The notes below the pieces were generated by a model. That model did not search any database. It had not been told where the DNA came from and worked only from the letters and a program-made list of their open reading frames with translations. The translations under genes and the position numbers were made by a program. Shown one piece after another: positions 1-7,431 of a DNA stretch of 32,133 nt. Origin of the DNA: Thermoanaerobaculia bacterium (GTDB lineage Bacteria; Acidobacteriota; Thermoanaerobaculia; Gp7-AA8); NCBI GenBank assembly GCA_017883235.1, contig JADGNY010000077.1:1-32133 (forward strand), written 5' to 3'. The stretch's first letter is position 1, and every line of letters starts with the position of its first letter.

Positions 1-216
1 GAGAGTCCTTCTCCCCCCGCGGTTTTTTGCGGGGGGAGAAGGTGCCGAAGGCGGATGAGGGGGGCGTATACGCGACATGAACGATCTTGCAGCACGGGCC
101 TCGATACAGCCTAAAAGCACGAGTCGCGCGCAAATTACGCACTCGTGAAACGCCCCCTCATCCGCCTGTCGGCACCTTCTCCCCCAGCTGAAAAGCGCTG
201 GGGGAGAAGGACTCTC
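1..216. repeat. Pair of inverted REP-like units (BIME-like element)
   Basis: Two copies of a roughly 66-base unit face each other at 1-66 and 151-216. The reverse complement of the right copy aligns with the left copy almost throughout. Each unit contains its own C-run/G-run hairpin (about 9-42 and 171-210) followed by a conserved tail at 41-66 and 151-176. The spacer holds a further short hairpin (CACGAGT near 118 against ACTCGTG near 141). This layout is typical of REP/BIME elements, which are non-coding and spread by a transposase encoded elsewhere. No transposase is visible here. The left unit begins at base 1 and may extend outside the window. Confidence 0.75.
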
Positions 217-278
217 GACGAGGTACAGGGTGCCGACGATTCCGGTGAGAGTCGCGCTAACGGATTCGCGCATCGTCC

Positions 279-335
279 ACGCGCGCCGCAGCGCGCAGAC
301 AACTGACAACGCGGCGAAGCCGCAGACAACGCGCG
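279..335. repeat. Single arm of a dispersed hairpin repeat
   Basis: This stretch is nearly identical to the right arm of the element at 4992-5157, differing by a few bases over more than 50. It lies just beyond the stop codon of the M23 peptidase gene. The matching opposite arm is absent, so this is a solo arm of the same repeat family. Confidence 0.65.
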
Positions 336-340
336 GAGCG

Positions 341-1216
341 CTAAAACGCGTTGAGGATGTACTCGAGCGGATTCACCGGATTGTTGTTCAGGCGCACCTC
401 GTAGTGGAGGTGTGGTCCGGTGGAGCGGCCGGTGGAGCCGACGTAGGCGATGATGTCGCCCCGTTTGATGTGCTGGCCGGGTTTGACGGCGTACGACGAA
501 AGATGACCGTAGCGCGTCGAGTAGCCGTAGCCGTGCGAGACGTAAATCACGTTGCCGTAGCCATTCGCCCACTCCGCCTTGACCACGATGCCGTCGGCCG
601 GCGCGCGGACGGCCTGACCGGCCGCGGAGGAGATATCGATAGCGTTGTGCGTGCCCGGCTCACCGGTGAATGGATCGGAGCGGCCGCCGAAGCCGTCCGT
701 CAGGATTCCGCGTACCGGTGCGATCGACGGCGTCGACGCCAGAAGCTGTGACTGCGCCACGAGCTTCTGCTCGAGCACGGAGAGATCGCTCTCGATGCGG
801 TGCGACCGGAAGGCCATCTTGTCGATGTCATCGCGATACGGGTTGTTGCCGAGGTCGGGCGGACGAAGGCCGCCGACACCGCCCTGGGCGCTGTCATCAA
901 GGCTGCTGATGCCGGCGTAGATCGCCAGCTTGCGGGTGCGGTCTTCAACGGTACGGAGCTGGCCGCGGAGCGACTCGACCGACTTGCTGAACTGTTCGTT
1001 GGCTGTCTGAAGCTCTTTGTTTTCGTGACGCAGCTTGCTGAGCTCGTGGGTCTGGGAGAGCGAGGTGAAGTACTGAACCGAAAAGAACGTCGAAAGGCAG
1101 AGCGACGAGGTGACCACCGAAAGAAGGGAGAAGAGCAGGCGGTGCGACACCTTCAACTTCCGGAACTTCGCCCGCGCGTGCGGGACAAAGATGATTGTTG
1201 AATATCGTGGATCCAT
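341..1216 (-). CDS. Membrane-anchored M23 family metallopeptidase (LytM/murein endopeptidase)
   Basis: A predicted zinc-dependent endopeptidase that cleaves peptidoglycan cross-links in the periplasm during growth or division, or an EnvC/NlpD-like amidase activator. A short cytoplasmic N-terminus is followed by one membrane segment (about residues 26-48), a coiled-coil stretch (about 53-100), a linker and a C-terminal M23 domain. The domain has the HNAID metal motif (H190, D194), a YGH histidine (H238) and the HLH motif (269-271), so the catalytic set is complete and activity is expected. The ATG at 1216 is preferred: AGGAG lies 5 bases upstream, whereas the GTG at 1222 overlaps that AGGAG. 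A near-consensus promoter lies at 1263-1290. The gene stands alone, divergent from the pyr operon. Confidence 0.92.
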   Translation of the reverse strand: MDPRYSTIIFVPHARAKFRKLKVSHRLLFSLLSVVTSSLCLSTFFSVQYFTSLSQTHELSKLRHENKELQTANEQFSKSVESLRGQLRTVEDRTRKLAIYAGISSLDDSAQGGVGGLRPPDLGNNPYRDDIDKMAFRSHRIESDLSVLEQKLVAQSQLLASTPSIAPVRGILTDGFGGRSDPFTGEPGTHNAIDISSAAGQAVRAPADGIVVKAEWANGYGNVIYVSHGYGYSTRYGHLSSYAVKPGQHIKRGDIIAYVGSTGRSTGPHLHYEVRLNNNPVNPLEYILNAF

Positions 1217-1262
1217 GCTCACTCCTAGACTCGATGTACCGACTGGGCGTTGGCGGAGCCGT

Positions 1263-1290
1263 ATTCTATGGAAAGGAGGTGCGGAGTCAA
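1263..1290 (-). promoter_or_regulatory. Sigma70-like promoter of the M23 peptidase gene
   Basis: On the minus strand TTGACT (1290-1285) and TAGAAT (1268-1263) are separated by 16 bases. Transcription would start near 1256 and leave a leader of about 40 bases before the ATG at 1216, which fits the presence of a Shine-Dalgarno sequence. Confidence 0.6.
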
Positions 1291-1408
1291 CGCAAAATCG
1301 ATCCGTAAGTTATGTGAAAGCAAGCACTTGCAGGCTCCTTTTATGTGGTTACGCCATATTCCATGAGCATGCGTTAGTGTTTCTGGTGCATAACGCGAAT
1401 AACTTATT
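1291..1408. other. Intergenic stretch upstream of the pyr operon
   Basis: No gene is recognised. The stretch is more AT-rich than its surroundings. It contains a perfect 7-bp inverted repeat with one central base at 1396-1410 and a GCGTTA/TAACGC pair just before it. It could hold the pyr operon promoter or an operator, but no confident -35/-10 pair is visible. Confidence 0.3.
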
Positions 1409-1573
1409 CGGGAGTCGGGAGTCGGGGGTCGGGAGTCGGAGTCACGGAGGGTCGTGGGGGGACGCGGTTTCACGGTCTCGCGGTCTCTCACTGTGCGACC
1501 GCGCAACCGCGAGACCTCGCAACCGCAACCCTGGGCAAGCTCCGACACCCGACACCCGACTCCCGACTCCCGT
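1409..1573. repeat. Word-repeat hairpin with GTCGGGA-type arms
   Basis: The left arm (1409-1443) repeats GGGAGTCGGG-like words. The right arm (1541-1573) repeats the reverse complement, CCGACTCCC and CCGACACCC. Nested inside (about 1455-1527) is a second inverted pair built from a different word, CGGTCTCGCGGTCTC against GCGACCGCGCAACCGCGAG. The same GTCGGGA family recurs at 3225-3300 and as a solo arm at 13623-13655. Confidence 0.75.
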
Positions 1574-1636
1574 CACTCATGCTATCCTCCCGCCGCCCTT
1601 CCCAACGACGACAAATCCACGCTTCTCAAGGTCAGT

Positions 1637-2173
1637 ATGAACGTCAAAAAAAGGCTGCTCGACGGTCCCCGGATGAATCGCGCCATCCGGCGCATGGCCA
1701 TTGAAATCCTCGAGAAAAACCGAGGCATCCAGGACCTCATCATCGTCGGCATCCGCAGCCGCGGCGTCCCCATCGCCGAGCGGATGTGCAAAGAGATCGA
1801 GGAGATGGAGGGTCATCCGGTCAGCTCCGGCATCCTCGACATCACCCTCTATCGAGACGACCTGACCACCATCGCCCCGCAGCCGGTGGTGAAGCCGACC
1901 AAGCTCCCGGAGCCGATCGACGACAAGATCGTGGTGCTGGTCGACGACGTGCTCTACACCGGCCGCACGGTTCGCGCCGCCCTCGACGCGCTGATCGACT
2001 TCGGCCGCCCGAAAGCAGTCATGCTGGCAGTCCTCATCGATCGCGGCCACCGCGAGCTCCCCATCCACGCCGACGTGATCGGCAAAACCGTCCCCACCGA
2101 CGCCAACGAGGTGATCAAGGTGAAGCTGGTGGAGACCGATGGAGAGGATGAGGTTTTAATCATGGAGAAGTAG
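1637..2173 (+). CDS. pyrR: PyrR bifunctional regulator / uracil phosphoribosyltransferase
   Basis: A 178-residue type I phosphoribosyltransferase. PyrR proteins bind pyr mRNA in response to UMP to control attenuation, and many also convert uracil plus PRPP to UMP. The PRPP-binding loop VVLVDDVLYTGRT is at 99-111, and the length matches the family. An in-frame extension upstream runs into repeat sequence, so the ATG at 1637 is chosen; an AAGG lies shortly before it. It is the first gene of the pyrR-pyrB-pyrC run. I looked for the conserved PyrR RNA-binding loop of Bacillus in the leader and did not see it, so the control mechanism here is uncertain. A -10-like TATCCT lies at 1583-1588. Confidence 0.93.
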   Translation: MNVKKRLLDGPRMNRAIRRMAIEILEKNRGIQDLIIVGIRSRGVPIAERMCKEIEEMEGHPVSSGILDITLYRDDLTTIAPQPVVKPTKLPEPIDDKIVVLVDDVLYTGRTVRAALDALIDFGRPKAVMLAVLIDRGHRELPIHADVIGKTVPTDANEVIKVKLVETDGEDEVLIMEK

Positions 2174-2261
2174 ATCAGTGGATTAGTCGATTCGTGGATC
2201 AGTTGACCTCGTGAATGTTCTGATCTACTGATCAACTAATCTACTAATCTACTAATCCACT
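2171..2261. repeat. Word-repeat hairpin between pyrR and pyrB
   Basis: The gap from the pyrR stop to 4 bases before the pyrB start is built from words such as GATCAGTGGATTAG on the left and CTAATCTA/CTAATCCACT on the right. AGTGGATTAGT near 2177 pairs exactly with ACTAATCCACT at 2251-2261. The right arm consists of tandem CTACTAATCTA-type words. The words differ from those of the other elements, but the architecture is the same. Confidence 0.7.
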
Positions 2262-2265
2262 GCCG

Positions 2266-3216
2266 ATGCGTACCTCAACCTCCGCGCTGAAATCCAAAGA
2301 CCTCCTCGGCATCGAGCCGCTTCTTCCGGAAGAAATCGATCTCATCCTCGATACCGCAGAAGGGTTCAAGGAAGTGAGCGAGCGGCCGGTCAAGAAGGTG
2401 CCGGCGTTGCGCGGACAGCTGGTCATCAATCTCTTCATGGAAGCGTCGACGCGCACGCGGGTCTCCTTCGAGATCGCTGAGAAGCGCCTCTCCGCCGATA
2501 CGCTCAACTTCACCGCCTCCGGTTCTTCCGTCGAGAAGGGCGAGACGCTCATCGACACGGCCGAGAACCTCGTGGCCATGCACCCCGACATGATCGTCAT
2601 CCGCGCCAAACATCCCGGCGCGCCGAAGATGCTGGCCGACCGGCTTCCGAACGTCTCGATCATCAACGCCGGCGATGGCTCGCACGAGCACCCCACCCAG
2701 GCTCTGCTCGACGCGTTCACAATCCGCGAACGTCTCGGGCGGCTGGCCGGGGTCAATGTTTCCATCATCGGCGACATCGCTCATTCGCGCGTCGTCCGCT
2801 CGAACATCCATCTGCTGACGAAGATGAAGGCCAACGTCACCGTGGCCGCGCCGCCGACGCTGATCCCGGCCGAAGTGGAGAAGATGGGAGTGCGCGTCGT
2901 CCACTCCCTCGATGAGGCCGTCGAAGGCGCCGACGTGATCATGATGCTGCGCATTCAGCTCGAGAGACAGGGAAAGCTTTCGTTCCCGTCGCTGCGGGAG
3001 TATTACAACACCTTCGGCCTCACGCCGGAACGGCTGAGACGCGCCAACAGCGAGGCCATCATCATGCATCCCGGCCCAATGAACCGCGGCGTCGAGATCG
3101 CCAGCGATGTCGCGGACGATCCTCGCCGCTCGGTGATTCTCGAACAGGTCACGAATGGAGTGGCGGTGCGGATGGCAGTGCTGTATCTCATCGGCGGAGC
3201 ACACAACGTTGAGTAA
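2266..3216 (+). CDS. pyrB: Aspartate carbamoyltransferase catalytic chain
   Basis: Joins carbamoyl phosphate to aspartate to give carbamoyl aspartate, the second step of pyrimidine synthesis, in the cytoplasm. At 316 residues it has normal length for the catalytic chain. The carbamoyl-phosphate loop STRTR is at 61-65, the catalytic Ser/Lys loop SSVEKGET at 87-94, and HPTQALLD at 142-149. No regulatory pyrI gene is adjacent, so the enzyme may act as a trimer or together with PyrC. The ATG at 2266 is the natural start, yet there is no Shine-Dalgarno: the preceding bases are the arm of an inverted repeat ending 4 bases away. Confidence 0.96.
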   Translation: MRTSTSALKSKDLLGIEPLLPEEIDLILDTAEGFKEVSERPVKKVPALRGQLVINLFMEASTRTRVSFEIAEKRLSADTLNFTASGSSVEKGETLIDTAENLVAMHPDMIVIRAKHPGAPKMLADRLPNVSIINAGDGSHEHPTQALLDAFTIRERLGRLAGVNVSIIGDIAHSRVVRSNIHLLTKMKANVTVAAPPTLIPAEVEKMGVRVVHSLDEAVEGADVIMMLRIQLERQGKLSFPSLREYYNTFGLTPERLRRANSEAIIMHPGPMNRGVEIASDVADDPRRSVILEQVTNGVAVRMAVLYLIGGAHNVE

Positions 3217-3224
3217 AAGACTTT

Positions 3225-3300
3225 CGGGAGTCGGGAACCGGGTGTCGGGTGTCGGAGACCGCGAAATCTCCGACCCCCGACTCCCGACCCCCGACTCCCG
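3225..3300. repeat. Word-repeat hairpin between pyrB and pyrC
   Basis: The left arm 3225-3258 and right arm 3268-3300 are near-perfect reverse complements made of CGGGAGTCGGG, GGGTGTCGG and their complements. The loop is only about 9 bases. The right arm ends 3 bases before the pyrC ATG. It belongs to the same family as 1409-1573. Confidence 0.8.
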
Positions 3301-3303
3301 CCA

Positions 3304-4605
3304 ATGAACATGAACCTCCTCATCACCAACGCCCGCGTCATCGATCCGAGCCAGGAGCTGGACGCGAAACTCGACCTGCTCATCGAGGATGGCCTGATCG
3401 CCCGCATCGACAAGCGGATCAAGGCCAGCATCGAAACCATCGACGCCGGCGGCCTGATCCTCGCTCCCGGCCTCATCGACCTCCACACGCATCTTCGCGA
3501 GCCGGGGCAGGAGCACAAGGAGACCATCGCCACCGGGACGCGTGCGGCGGTGGCCGGCGGCTACACCGCCGTCTGCGCCATGGCCAACACGCTTCCGCCG
3601 AATGACGAGCGGGCCGTGACGGAGATGATCATCGCCGAGTCGCGGCGGAACGGCGCTTGCCGCGTCTATCCGATCGGCGCGGTCAGCAAAGGCTTGAACG
3701 GCGAAGCGCTCGCGGAGCTGGCCGACCTGCGCGCGGCCGGCTGCGTCGGCGTGAGCGACGACGGCAAGCCGGTCTGGAATGCGCAACTGATGCGCCGCGC
3801 ACTCGAGTACTGCACGATGCTCGGCATCCCCGTGATCGCCCACGAAGAGGATGCGAACCTCTCCGACGGCGGCGTGATGCATGAGGGCTACTTCTCGACA
3901 TTACTTGGTCTAGGCGGCATCCCGGCAGCCTCGGAGGAGACGCTCGTGGCGCGCGATGTGATCCTGGCCCGCATGACCGGTGCGCACGTCCACATCGCAC
4001 ATCTCTCCACGGCCGGCGCGGTCGACTCGGTGCGCCAGGCGCGCGCCGCGGGCGTTCACGTGACCTGCGAGGTGACCCCGCACCACATCGCCCTCGGCGA
4101 CGAGAGCGTGCAGTCGTTCTCGACGAATCTGAAGATGAATCCCCCCCTTCGATCGGCAGCGCATCGCCAGGCCCTCATCGCCGGCATCGCCGACGGCACG
4201 GTGGACGCGATCGCCACGGACCACGCACCCCATCATTTCGACGAAAAGAACGTCGAGTTCGACATCGCGCCGTTCGGCGTGATCGGCCTGGAGACCGCCT
4301 TTCCCGTCTGCTACGACCGCCTGGTGCGGGCGGGCGTGATTGGGATCGATCGCCTGATCGACCTCATGTCCTGCGGCCCTGCGCGGATCTTCAATCTCCC
4401 GGGCGGCACGCTGCGGCCCGGGGCACCAGGCGACGTGACGCTGCTCGATCCCGATGCGCCCTTCAAGGTCGCCGCGACCTTTCAATCCAAGGCCTCGAAC
4501 TCACCGTTCGTTGGTCAAGCACTACGGGGCCGCGCCATGACCACGATCGTCGGCGGCGCGATTCGCTACGACATCCGCGCGCCGAAGCGGAAAACGAAGA
4601 AATGA
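3304..4605 (+). CDS. pyrC: Dihydroorotase, class I
   Basis: Cyclises carbamoyl aspartate to dihydroorotate, the third pyrimidine step. This is an amidohydrolase-superfamily enzyme of 433 residues. The zinc motif DLHTHLREPG begins at 59 (H61, H63), SDDG at 151-154 supplies the acidic ligand usual in class I enzymes, histidines lie at 180 and 233, and the catalytic Asp is in ATDHAPH (D306). Start at ATG 3304, with a second ATG two codons later. In Aquifex, class I PyrC binds PyrB; adjacency here is compatible with such a complex, but that is inference. The stop overlaps the next start as ATGA. Confidence 0.95.
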   Translation: MNMNLLITNARVIDPSQELDAKLDLLIEDGLIARIDKRIKASIETIDAGGLILAPGLIDLHTHLREPGQEHKETIATGTRAAVAGGYTAVCAMANTLPPNDERAVTEMIIAESRRNGACRVYPIGAVSKGLNGEALAELADLRAAGCVGVSDDGKPVWNAQLMRRALEYCTMLGIPVIAHEEDANLSDGGVMHEGYFSTLLGLGGIPAASEETLVARDVILARMTGAHVHIAHLSTAGAVDSVRQARAAGVHVTCEVTPHHIALGDESVQSFSTNLKMNPPLRSAAHRQALIAGIADGTVDAIATDHAPHHFDEKNVEFDIAPFGVIGLETAFPVCYDRLVRAGVIGIDRLIDLMSCGPARIFNLPGGTLRPGAPGDVTLLDPDAPFKVAATFQSKASNSPFVGQALRGRAMTTIVGGAIRYDIRAPKRKTKK

Positions 4606-4991
4606 GCGAGCTCAAACCGAAACGGGTCGTCATCGTCGACGACTCTCCGGCGTTCTGCGACCTCTGGTCGAACTTCATGACCGAGCGCTACGCCGCCACC
4701 GCGCACGTCGAGACCTACTCTCACCCCTACGACGCGTTGCCGAAGATCGACGACTCGATCGACCTCCTCATCGTCGACCTGGAGATGCCCGGGATGGACG
4801 GCAAGAAGTTCGTCGAGTACGCGCACGCCAAAGGCCTTCCGGCCCGCCGCATCGTCGTCACCTCGTCGCACTCCGCCGACGAGCTCCACGAGCGTTTCCG
4901 CATCGGCGAAACGATCGCCGTCATCAACAAAACGGAGGCCAGACAGCAGGAGGCCTTCCTGATGATTCTCGATTCGGTGATGCGTCGGTAA
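4602..4991 (+). CDS. Stand-alone CheY-like receiver protein
   Basis: A single-domain response regulator of 129 residues with no output domain. All phosphotransfer residues are visible: acidic pair D13-D14, phospho-acceptor D59 in LIVDLEMPGMDG, T87 and K110. Such proteins act by protein-protein contact, for example on motility or pilus machinery or as phosphate sinks. Its ATG overlaps the pyrC stop (ATGA), so it is translationally coupled to a pyrimidine gene, an unexpected partner. The next gene downstream encodes a pilus retraction ATPase, which hints at a role in surface motility, although a 190-base gap with a repeat element separates them. No kinase gene is adjacent. Confidence 0.9.
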   Translation: MSELKPKRVVIVDDSPAFCDLWSNFMTERYAATAHVETYSHPYDALPKIDDSIDLLIVDLEMPGMDGKKFVEYAHAKGLPARRIVVTSSHSADELHERFRIGETIAVINKTEARQQEAFLMILDSVMRR

Positions 4992-5157
4992 CTGCGCCTT
5001 CGGCGCGTTGTCTGCGGCTCCGCCGCGTTGCCGGTTGTCTGCGCTGCGGCGCGTGGTCAGTGACCGGAAAGCACGCCGAGCCTCAACATCCGGCCACGCG
5101 CGCCGCAGCGCAGACAACTGACAACGCGGCGAAGCCGCAGACAACGCGCGACAGCGC
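4992..5157. repeat. Word-repeat hairpin with GTTGTCTGCGGC-type arms
   Basis: The left arm (about 4992-5056) and right arm (about 5093-5157) are reverse complements built from GTTGTCTGCGGC and ACAACGCGGCGAAGCCGCAG words. The right arm recurs nearly unchanged as a solo copy at 279-335, showing that the unit is dispersed. Confidence 0.75.
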
Positions 5158-5166
5158 ACCGCCGCA

Positions 5167-5172
5167 TATAAT
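5167..5172 (+). promoter_or_regulatory. Perfect -10 hexamer just before the pilT start
   Basis: TATAAT ends 7 bases before the GTG at 5180. A transcript from it would begin at or next to the start codon, so the message would be leaderless. No good -35 is visible at 16-18 bases upstream because the repeat arm occupies that position. Confidence 0.45.
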
Positions 5173-5179
5173 TACCGCC

Positions 5180-6640
5180 GTGACAGTCCAGGCACCCGCG
5201 GCCGAGCAGGCTCCGAGCTTCACGCTCAACGACCTGCTGGTCTACATGGCCAAGCAGCAGGCTTCCGATCTTCATCTGAAGCCGATGCGGCCGCCGCTGC
5301 TGCGCATCCGAGGAAAGCTCGTACCGGTCAAGAGCGATCCGCTGAAGCCGGCCGATATCGAGAAGATGCTGCTGCCGCTGCTCAACCAACATCAGCAGGG
5401 AAAGTTCGAGACCACGCAGTCGGTCGACTTCGGCTACGGCGTTGCGGGCGTGGCCCGCTTCCGCGTCAACGTCTACAGGCAGCGAGGCACGGTCGGTGCG
5501 GTCTTCCGCCGCATCCCCATCAACGTGCTGACCATTGAAGCGCTCGAGCTGCCGGACGCGGTCCGCGACCTGACCCAGATTCCCGACGGCCTCGTCCTCG
5601 TCACCGGCCCGACCGGCTCCGGCAAGTCGACCACGCTGGCGGCGATGATCTCGCACATCACCGAGACCGAGCCGCTGCACATCGTCACCATCGAAGATCC
5701 GATCGAGTTCCTCTTCGTCGACAAGATCGCCGCCATCTCCCAGCGGGAAGTCGGCAGCGACACGCCGAACTTCAAGGAAGCACTCCGCAATGCCATGCGC
5801 CAGGACCCGGACGTCATCATGGTCGGCGAGATGCGCGACACCGAGACCGTGGAGACGGTGCTGACTGCCGCCGAGACCGGGCACCTGGTCTTTTCCACGC
5901 TGCACACCAACAACGCCGCGCAGACCATCGACCGCATCATCGACACGTTCCCGGCCGATCAGCACAAGCAGGTCCGCTCGCAACTGGCCCTGGTCCTGCG
6001 CGGCATCATTTCCCTGAAGCTGATCAAGACCACCACCGGGACCTTGACGGCAGCCGTGGAGATTCTCAAGAACTCGCCGCGCATCGCCAGGCTCATCGAA
6101 GACGGGCACACCAAAGACATCCTCGAGGAGATGGAGAGCTCGGTCGGACTCTACAAGATGCAGTCGATGAATCAGTCGCTCATCGCGCTGCTCGTACACC
6201 AGAAGATTTCCTATCAGGATGCAATGGCACTCTCCAGCGACCCCGACGACCTGTCGCTCAAAGTGCGCAAGCTCTTCCCGCAGATCGAAGAGCGCGTCCG
6301 CCAGGGGGGAGAAATGGCTCCGAGCGATTCCGATTACTCGCAGATCACCGAGCTGATGGACATCAAACGGCTCTACGAAGAGCAGGAAGTGCATTGGCGG
6401 CACCGCGTGTCCGTGAAGGAAGAGGAGATCGCGAACCTCCATCACGACACGGAGCTCCTGCGGCAGCAGATGCAGCAGACATCCGCCGCGCGCTCGCAGC
6501 ACGATGAGGAGGTCGTCCGTCTGCGCGGTGAGAACGAGCGCCTCCGCGCCGACGCCCAGGCCAAGATCACCCAGCTCCAGGAGAGGATCAAGGAGCTGAA
6601 TCAGAAGCTGATGGTGGCGGGGGCGGGGGTGAAGAAGTAG
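5180..6640 (+). CDS. pilT: PilT-family type IV pilus retraction ATPase with C-terminal coiled coil
   Basis: A hexameric secretion ATPase at the cytoplasmic base of type IV pili that powers pilus retraction and twitching. The protein has 486 residues. The N-terminal PAS-like domain is at about 15-120, Walker A GPTGSGKS at 143-150, the Asp box VTIEDPIE near 169-176, Walker B VIMVGEMRD at 212-220 and the His box STLHTNNA near 239-246. Ordinary PilT proteins are about 340-380 residues. Here a charged heptad-rich coiled coil of roughly 80 residues (about 395-475) is appended. GTG 5180 is chosen because the open frame upstream is repeat sequence and the homologous region begins after it. PilU or a PilT paralogue is an alternative name. 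Confidence 0.88.
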   Translation: MTVQAPAAEQAPSFTLNDLLVYMAKQQASDLHLKPMRPPLLRIRGKLVPVKSDPLKPADIEKMLLPLLNQHQQGKFETTQSVDFGYGVAGVARFRVNVYRQRGTVGAVFRRIPINVLTIEALELPDAVRDLTQIPDGLVLVTGPTGSGKSTTLAAMISHITETEPLHIVTIEDPIEFLFVDKIAAISQREVGSDTPNFKEALRNAMRQDPDVIMVGEMRDTETVETVLTAAETGHLVFSTLHTNNAAQTIDRIIDTFPADQHKQVRSQLALVLRGIISLKLIKTTTGTLTAAVEILKNSPRIARLIEDGHTKDILEEMESSVGLYKMQSMNQSLIALLVHQKISYQDAMALSSDPDDLSLKVRKLFPQIEERVRQGGEMAPSDSDYSQITELMDIKRLYEEQEVHWRHRVSVKEEEIANLHHDTELLRQQMQQTSAARSQHDEEVVRLRGENERLRADAQAKITQLQERIKELNQKLMVAGAGVKK

Positions 6641-6726
6641 GTTGCTGAGTTTGGGTTGCAGAGTTGCTGGGTTGCAGAGTTGCTCAGCGTGATTCAGCAA
6701 CCAAGCAACCAAGCAACTCAGCAACC
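6640..6726. repeat. Word-repeat hairpin exactly filling the pilT-queF gap
   Basis: The element runs from the last base of the pilT stop codon to the base before the queF ATG. Bases 6640-6651 pair exactly with 6715-6726. Between them are further GGTTGCAGAGTTGCT words on the left and CAACCAAGCAACC words on the right. No Shine-Dalgarno sequence is present before queF. Confidence 0.75.
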
Positions 6727-7077
6727 ATGTCCACACCTTCACAAACCCTCGCCACCTTCCCCAACCCCAACCCCGAGCGCGATTACGAGATCGCCTTCGA
6801 GGCGCCGGAGTTCACCTGCCTCTGTCCGATGACGGCGCAGCCGGACTTCGCCACCATCCGCATCCGCTACGTCCCCGATCAGAAGTGCGTCGAGCTCAAG
6901 TCGCTCAAGCTCTATCTCTGGTCGTACCGTGACGAGGGAACGTTCCACGAAGCGGTCACGAACAAGATCGCCAACGATCTCATCGCCGCACTCGATCCGC
7001 GTTACCTCCACGTCGAAGGCGACTTCTACATCCGCGGCGGGATCAAGACCGTGGTGAAGGTGGAGCACCGGAGGTAG
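6727..7077 (+). CDS. queF: NADPH-dependent 7-cyano-7-deazaguanine reductase
   Basis: Reduces preQ0 to preQ1 in queuosine tRNA modification, in the cytoplasm. It is the short, single-domain (YkvM-like) type, 116 residues. The catalytic cysteine lies in [13 protein letters not shown] (about 30-42), and the family motif [17 protein letters not shown] with a following FHE is at about 57-77. The ATG at 6727 directly abuts the arm of the preceding hairpin. The frame is open further upstream but codes only repeat words there. No other queuosine genes are nearby. A damaged second copy of the last 33 or so codons lies at 7432-7528. Confidence 0.93.
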   Translation: MSTPSQTLATFPNPNPERDYEIAFEAPEFTCLCPMTAQPDFATIRIRYVPDQKCVELKSLKLYLWSYRDEGTFHEAVTNKIANDLIAALDPRYLHVEGDFYIRGGIKTVVKVEHRR

Positions 7078-7113
7078 GTTCGGCGTTGCGGTCTCGGGGT
7101 GGCCAGTCTCGAC

Positions 7114-7365
7114 TCACCGCATCCAGGAATCGATGATGTGCATTCAGAGATCCTGGATGCGCATTCAAGGATTCTGGATGTGCATTCAAAAACCTTGGAT
7201 GCGTATCCAAGGATCCTGGATACGCAGTCAAGAAGCTTGGATACGTATTCAAGAACCTTGGGTGCGCAGTCAAGAACCTTGGGTGCGCAGTCAAGAAGCT
7301 TGGATACGCATTCAAGGATCCTGAATGCGCAGTCAGGAATCTTTGATGCGCAGTCAAAAATCGAT
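7114..7365. repeat. 21-bp tandem array, 11 clear units plus one degenerate
   Basis: Units of exactly 21 bases start at 7135 and run to 7365, with a degenerate unit at 7114-7134. A typical unit reads GATACGCATTCAAGGATCCTG. Variation is concentrated at a few positions (GATG/GATA/GGTG, CAGTC/CATTC, GGATCCTG/GAACCTTG/GAAGCTTG). Many units carry a small inverted repeat of the form CAAG...CTTG, so the array could fold into a row of short hairpins. Because the period is a multiple of three and lacks stops, open frames exist on both strands, but none has a credible start signal. Confidence 0.85.
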
Positions 7366-7431
7366 CAAAACGGGCCCCGAACCGCCACCAAACAACCAAA
7401 AATGGTCATTCAGCCACACCAGGAATCGCAG

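Noticed and set aside
1637-2265. Classical PyrR-binding attenuator in the pyr leader or pyrR-pyrB gap
   Set aside because: The conserved PyrR-binding RNA loop sequence was not seen, and the hairpins present are word repeats without a T run.
2275-3882. 535-codon open frame on the minus strand across pyrB and pyrC
   Set aside because: It is a GC-rich shadow of two certain genes and crosses a repeat hairpin. Its translation is low-complexity His/Arg/Asp-rich with no domain.
7135-7365. CRISPR-like array
   Set aside because: Units are contiguous 21-bp tandem repeats without unique spacers, and no cas genes are nearby.
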